Source: JAICMB01 sp963802915 (GTDB taxonomy: Bacteria; Acidobacteriota; Terriglobia; Bryobacterales; Bryobacteraceae). From it: a stretch of 64,000 bases of DNA. The stretch lies in the NCBI GenBank assembly GCA_963802915.1, contig CAWDKQ010000018.1, forward strand, positions 1 through 64,000, read 5' to 3'. Shown here piece by piece: positions 61,263 through 64,000 of this stretch (positions are counted from its first letter, which is position 1; every line of letters starts with the position of its first letter). Below the pieces are notes generated by a model. The model was not told the origin of the DNA and did not search any database. It was given only the letters and a program-made list of their open reading frames with translations. Both the position numbers and the translations under genes were made by a program.

Positions 61263-63398
61263 TTATTGGGCGTGCACAGCGTCGACGCCGAACTGCGCGC
61301 CGGCGGCGTGGCATACGGTGCAGCTTTCACCCAAGGAATTGGTGTTTGCCAGGAAGTGCGCCGCTTCGGACTTCGAAACGTGGCAGCCGCTGCAAGCCGA
61401 TGCAGTGGCCTGCACCGGATTGATCCAACCCTGAGGATCGGTGACTTGATTCATGCCGATGGGCAGGGTCTGCTCGCTACCCTTCACATGGCACATAGAG
61501 CAGTTTTGCAGATCGGTAGCCGATCCCTCACCGTTCATCGCCGGGTAGAGAATACCGGAGAAGTTGGATGCTCTTCCACCGTGACCCATGACGATATAGG
61601 GGCTGCCGCCGGCTGGCACGACATTCACGCCATCGTGAATGCGGTGAACCATGACAGCCATGTTGATGGTCTGCGCGGTTTGTCCGGAGGGACGCTGGGA
61701 GAAGTCGGTGTCGGACGGATTGTGGCACAGGACGCAGTATTGCGGGTCATTGCGCCGATTTCCGTGAAGCGTGAGATGCACGTGGCATTGGTTGCAGTTG
61801 GCTTCGGCAACCACTGTGCGACGGGACTGCACCGCGGAGCCGTCGACGGAGAAATAAAACACCTGGTTGGGCGTTCCGCTTTCAACCTGCTGAGCAGCGT
61901 TGGTGTTGGAGAGAATGTTCTCCAGCCGTTCGGATTCGACGCCGATGGCATATGTTCCGACAGCTTTCGCCGGAATTGCGTGCTGGAACTGGTATGTGCA
62001 GTTGCCGCTCGCATCACAGGTTCCGGCAGTGCCATCCTCGCCAACATAACCAGGCGTAGTGACGTCGCTGCCGAAGCTGGTGTAGCCGTAATCGCTGGTA
62101 GCGCCTGCCATCGTGAACTGGAGATCCTCGAGGGCGGACAGGGCGAGCGCGTTCCCGTTCACGTCCTTGACGGTGAACGCGACGATGGGTTTCTGGGATA
62201 AACCGGTGTTCGTGACTCCAGTGATGGTCACAACCACACTCGAAATGAGTGTGTTGGGATTTTGCGGATACGTGGCCTTGGTATCGTTGGCGACCACATG
62301 CGCACCCTTGATGGAGGCGTCGAAGGGATTTTCGCCTTGTTGGATGTGGCAATTGGTGCACTGGGTGTCGTCGTTTTGGAAACCACCTGCGTGGTTGGTT
62401 CCAGTGGCGAAGTTGACGTCATCGTGGCAGGCGCCGCAGGCAGCGCGGCCGGGTGTTGTCAAGTACGCTTTGGCTTGCGCGGCGCCAGTGGTTTGGCTGT
62501 GGCAAACCTCGCAACGGCGGGGATCGGCAGGGTCGATGACTTTAGAAAAGTCGTTGACGGAATTCGCGTAGCCGATGATCTGGTAAGGAACCCCAGGGGT
62601 CGAGGAGGTGCCAACGACGCTGGGCAGTTGGGAGCCCATATGGATCTTGTGCGCCATGACTTTCAGATCGAGCGAGTTGCCGGTCCCAGGATCGGAGTTT
62701 TGCGGTTGGTGACACAGAACGCACATCTCCATGCCATGTGCATAGCCGCCGTGGAAGGCTAACTGATCGTGGCAGGTGTTGCAGCTCTGGGTGCGGATGA
62801 CATCGCGAGTGACGCTAACAGCCGAGCCATTGGGAACAAAATTGAAGGTTGCGCCGGCGTAGTTGGTGCCGAGATTGAATGACGTGAGACTGCGGTTGCC
62901 GTCGACAGCGACTGTGGTGGTGGCGGTAGGATCGAATCCCGAGGGGGCCTGAGCCGTGTACGTGTATGTGTATTGGCCCGGGCCGACCTGTGTAGTCTTA
63001 CCCGCGAACAACTCAAAATCCGGGCGGGTGATGGTGCCCAGCGCCTTCCCGGTCGCCGAGCCGGTTGTATAGGCCACATACTGTGTCTGGCCCTTCGGGA
63101 TATAGGCGGCTACATAGGCCAGCGACACCGCGCCGGGAGTAGTAACGCCAGCCGCATCCAAAGGCAGCCCCGAGGGATCAGAAAGGGTATATGTCACGCT
63201 AATGACACCGGCGCTGGAGATCGAAGCGGAGTTGATGGTGATCACCAAGCCGGGACGCACGAAGTCAACCAACGCCTTATCAGCGTAGAATGCCTTGTCA
63301 TGCGGAGAATACGCGAACTTCTTGGTCTCGCCTGTCAGGCAGAGGGCAATGATTGCGGCAAACGCTGCGATCTTTAGCGCCAGATGGAGCCGTTTCAT
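61263..63398 (-). CDS. Decahaem c-type cytochrome (OmcA/MtrC-like)
   Basis: Exported multihaem cytochrome of 711 residues with ten CxxCH motifs: CNTCH, CVLCH, CEVCH, CGACH, CTNCH, CNQCH, CVLCH, CSMCH, CSGCH and CTVCH in this order. The two groups of five are separated by a beta-rich domain (about residues 385-490), as in OmcA/MtrC cell-surface electron-transfer proteins. A hydrophobic leader (LALKIAAFAAIIALCLTG) provides export; the Cys in it could allow lipidation but no clear lipobox is seen. Start 63398 has AGGA upstream. It probably carries electrons to extracellular acceptors such as iron minerals; partner porin genes are not in the window. Confidence 0.92.
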   Translation of the reverse strand: MKRLHLALKIAAFAAIIALCLTGETKKFAYSPHDKAFYADKALVDFVRPGLVITINSASISSAGVISVTYTLSDPSGLPLDAAGVTTPGAVSLAYVAAYIPKGQTQYVAYTTGSATGKALGTITRPDFELFAGKTTQVGPGQYTYTYTAQAPSGFDPTATTTVAVDGNRSLTSFNLGTNYAGATFNFVPNGSAVSVTRDVIRTQSCNTCHDQLAFHGGYAHGMEMCVLCHQPQNSDPGTGNSLDLKVMAHKIHMGSQLPSVVGTSSTPGVPYQIIGYANSVNDFSKVIDPADPRRCEVCHSQTTGAAQAKAYLTTPGRAACGACHDDVNFATGTNHAGGFQNDDTQCTNCHIQQGENPFDASIKGAHVVANDTKATYPQNPNTLISSVVVTITGVTNTGLSQKPIVAFTVKDVNGNALALSALEDLQFTMAGATSDYGYTSFGSDVTTPGYVGEDGTAGTCDASGNCTYQFQHAIPAKAVGTYAIGVESERLENILSNTNAAQQVESGTPNQVFYFSVDGSAVQSRRTVVAEANCNQCHVHLTLHGNRRNDPQYCVLCHNPSDTDFSQRPSGQTAQTINMAVMVHRIHDGVNVVPAGGSPYIVMGHGGRASNFSGILYPAMNGEGSATDLQNCSMCHVKGSEQTLPIGMNQVTDPQGWINPVQATASACSGCHVSKSEAAHFLANTNSLGESCTVCHAAGAQFGVDAVHAQ

Positions 63399-63416
63399 AG
63401 GAGTCCTAATGAGTCG

Positions 63417-63451
63417 GTACAGATGCCTCTCACAGTGCAAGCATCCTGTAC
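63417..63451 (-). promoter_or_regulatory. Leader hairpin before decahaem cytochrome
   Basis: GTACAG-ATGC (63417-63426) pairs with GCATC-CTGTAC (63441-63451) with one bulged base, placing a stem about 20 bases upstream of the start codon at 63398. It may influence translation. A riboswitch of the GEMM type was looked for and not found. Confidence 0.4.
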
Positions 63452-63660
63452 TGTCAGCTATCGAGTCCTCTCATTTTTATGTGCTATCTCAAGGGGCACG
63501 ACGCACGTTCGTAACCAAAGATTCACCTTGGTATTGCTTGGCTATATAGAGGTGGTGAGGGAAATCGCTGCGTAATTAGGGGGCAAATCCCCCCGCCTAC
63601 GCTATGCGAGTGTTGCGGATCACATCGGACGGTGTGGAAATTATCAACATCGGTGTAAGT
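63452..63660. other. Intergenic space between the cytochrome genes
   Basis: No gene is seen here. It must contain the promoter of the decahaem gene. A GGGGG-CAAAT-CCCCC hairpin lies at 63579-63593. Confidence 0.6.
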
Positions 63661-63693
63661 TCCAGGCCGATCGTTGAGAGCGACCGGCCTGGA
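63661..63693 (-). terminator. Hairpin terminator after second cytochrome
   Basis: TCCAGGCCGATCG pairs with CGACCGGCCTGGA (one A-C mismatch) around a short loop, 16 bases after the stop of the partial cytochrome gene on the reverse strand. Its shape and position match the hairpin at 61209-61244. Confidence 0.6.
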
Positions 63694-63708
63694 TTTGAGT
63701 CGAGGCGA

Positions 63709-64000
63709 TTACTGTGCGTGCACGGCGTCGACCGCGAACTGAGCGCCGGCGGCGTGGCATACGGTGCAGCTCTCTCCCAACGAATTGGTATTCGCGACGA
63801 AGTGAGATGCTTCGGATTTTGAAACGTGGCATCCGCTGCAAGCGGAAGCAATCGGCTGCACCGGGTTGATCAATCCTTGGGGATCGGTAACCTGATTCAG
63901 GCCGACTGGCAGATTCTGCTCGCTCCCATTGACGTGGCACAAAGAGCAGTCTTGCAGATAAGGAGCTTCTCCGGCCGGACTCATCCCGGGGAAGAGGACG
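63709..64000 (-). CDS. Multihaem c-type cytochrome, C-terminal part (OmcA/MtrC-like)
   Basis: The last 97 residues of a second cytochrome run off the window edge. Three haem motifs are visible (CSLCH, CSGCH, CTVCH). The final 90 residues are nearly identical to those of the decahaem protein at 61263, including the stretch NPVQ..ASACSGCHVSKSEA and the ending DAVHAQ. The two are recent tandem duplicates. The number of haems of the full protein cannot be told. Confidence 0.9.
   Translation of the reverse strand, partial: VLFPGMSPAGEAPYLQDCSLCHVNGSEQNLPVGLNQVTDPQGLINPVQPIASACSGCHVSKSEASHFVANTNSLGESCTVCHAAGAQFAVDAVHAQ

Noticed and set aside
63399..63600. GEMM-type (cyclic dinucleotide) riboswitch before the cytochrome gene
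   Set aside because: These precede multihaem cytochromes in Geobacter, but the conserved core and tetraloop-receptor patterns are absent here; only a plain hairpin is visible.
1..64000. tRNA, rRNA or tmRNA genes
   Set aside because: No stretch showed the conserved T-loop plus acceptor pattern or rRNA signature sequences on either strand by eye; a dedicated search could still find one.

Overview
The window looks like a chromosome segment of an acidobacterium of the Solibacter/Bryobacter type (Acidobacteriota, Bryobacterales). The evidence is the combination of several acidobacterial duplicated orphan permeases (ADOP) next to a PadR regulator, a TIGR03437-type secreted protein, Oar-like TonB receptors with carboxypeptidase-regulatory N-termini, a DUF1080 3-keto-disaccharide hydrolase paired with Tat-exported Gfo/Idh/MocA oxidoreductases, and a uniformly GC-rich base composition. 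No rRNA, tRNA, CRISPR array or prophage was seen.

Layout. 1-2790: an IS21-family element (istA/istB) with multiple terminal repeats. 2791-9636: a gene-poor stretch with a hairpin, PadR plus ADOP permease, a TIGR03437 secreted protein and a heavily frameshifted ADOP pseudogene. 9750-13299: 3-keto-disaccharide hydrolase, Gfo/Idh/MocA oxidoreductase, LysR regulator and GNAT acetyltransferase. 13313-15984: a three-gene operon of secreted protein, LytS-type kinase and LytTR regulator. 16109-22588: a MocR-type regulator divergent from a secreted protein, then an alpha/beta hydrolase, a CPBP protease, an exported adenylate kinase and a clan GH-A glycosidase. 22590-33256: an ADOP relic, then a cobalamin riboswitch controlling ten tightly coupled genes for corrinoid uptake (TonB receptor, BtuF, BtuD, BtuC), lower-ligand synthesis (BluB) and nucleotide-loop assembly (CobU, CobQ, CobT, CobS, CobC).

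33318-39422: an ECF sigma factor translationally coupled to a receiver-less sigma-54 activator, a di-haem peroxidase, a frameshifted TIR-TPR gene, a short core-type methionine synthase, a ComEA-like protein and a Flp pilin. 39489-43134: a compact four-gene operon (HAD phosphatase, deoxyhypusine-synthase-like protein, PfkB kinase, ROK kinase) that I cannot match to a described pathway; it is the best candidate here for an undescribed metabolic system. 43185-54490: a multi-PAS sensor kinase, a DtxR-family regulator divergent from a large TonB receptor with a dyad between them, a tandem universal stress protein, another ADOP permease and a second Gfo/Idh/MocA oxidoreductase.

54694-64000: an exported two-domain VOC protein; a reverse-strand run folD-coaE-htrA-methyltransferase-alcohol dehydrogenase-mtgA; a heptanucleotide tandem repeat; and two tandem OmcA/MtrC-like multihaem cytochromes, the second cut by the window edge, each followed by a strong hairpin. 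Together they describe a soil-type heterotroph that scavenges and remodels B12, degrades oxidised sugars, exports many enzymes and probably carries out extracellular electron transfer.
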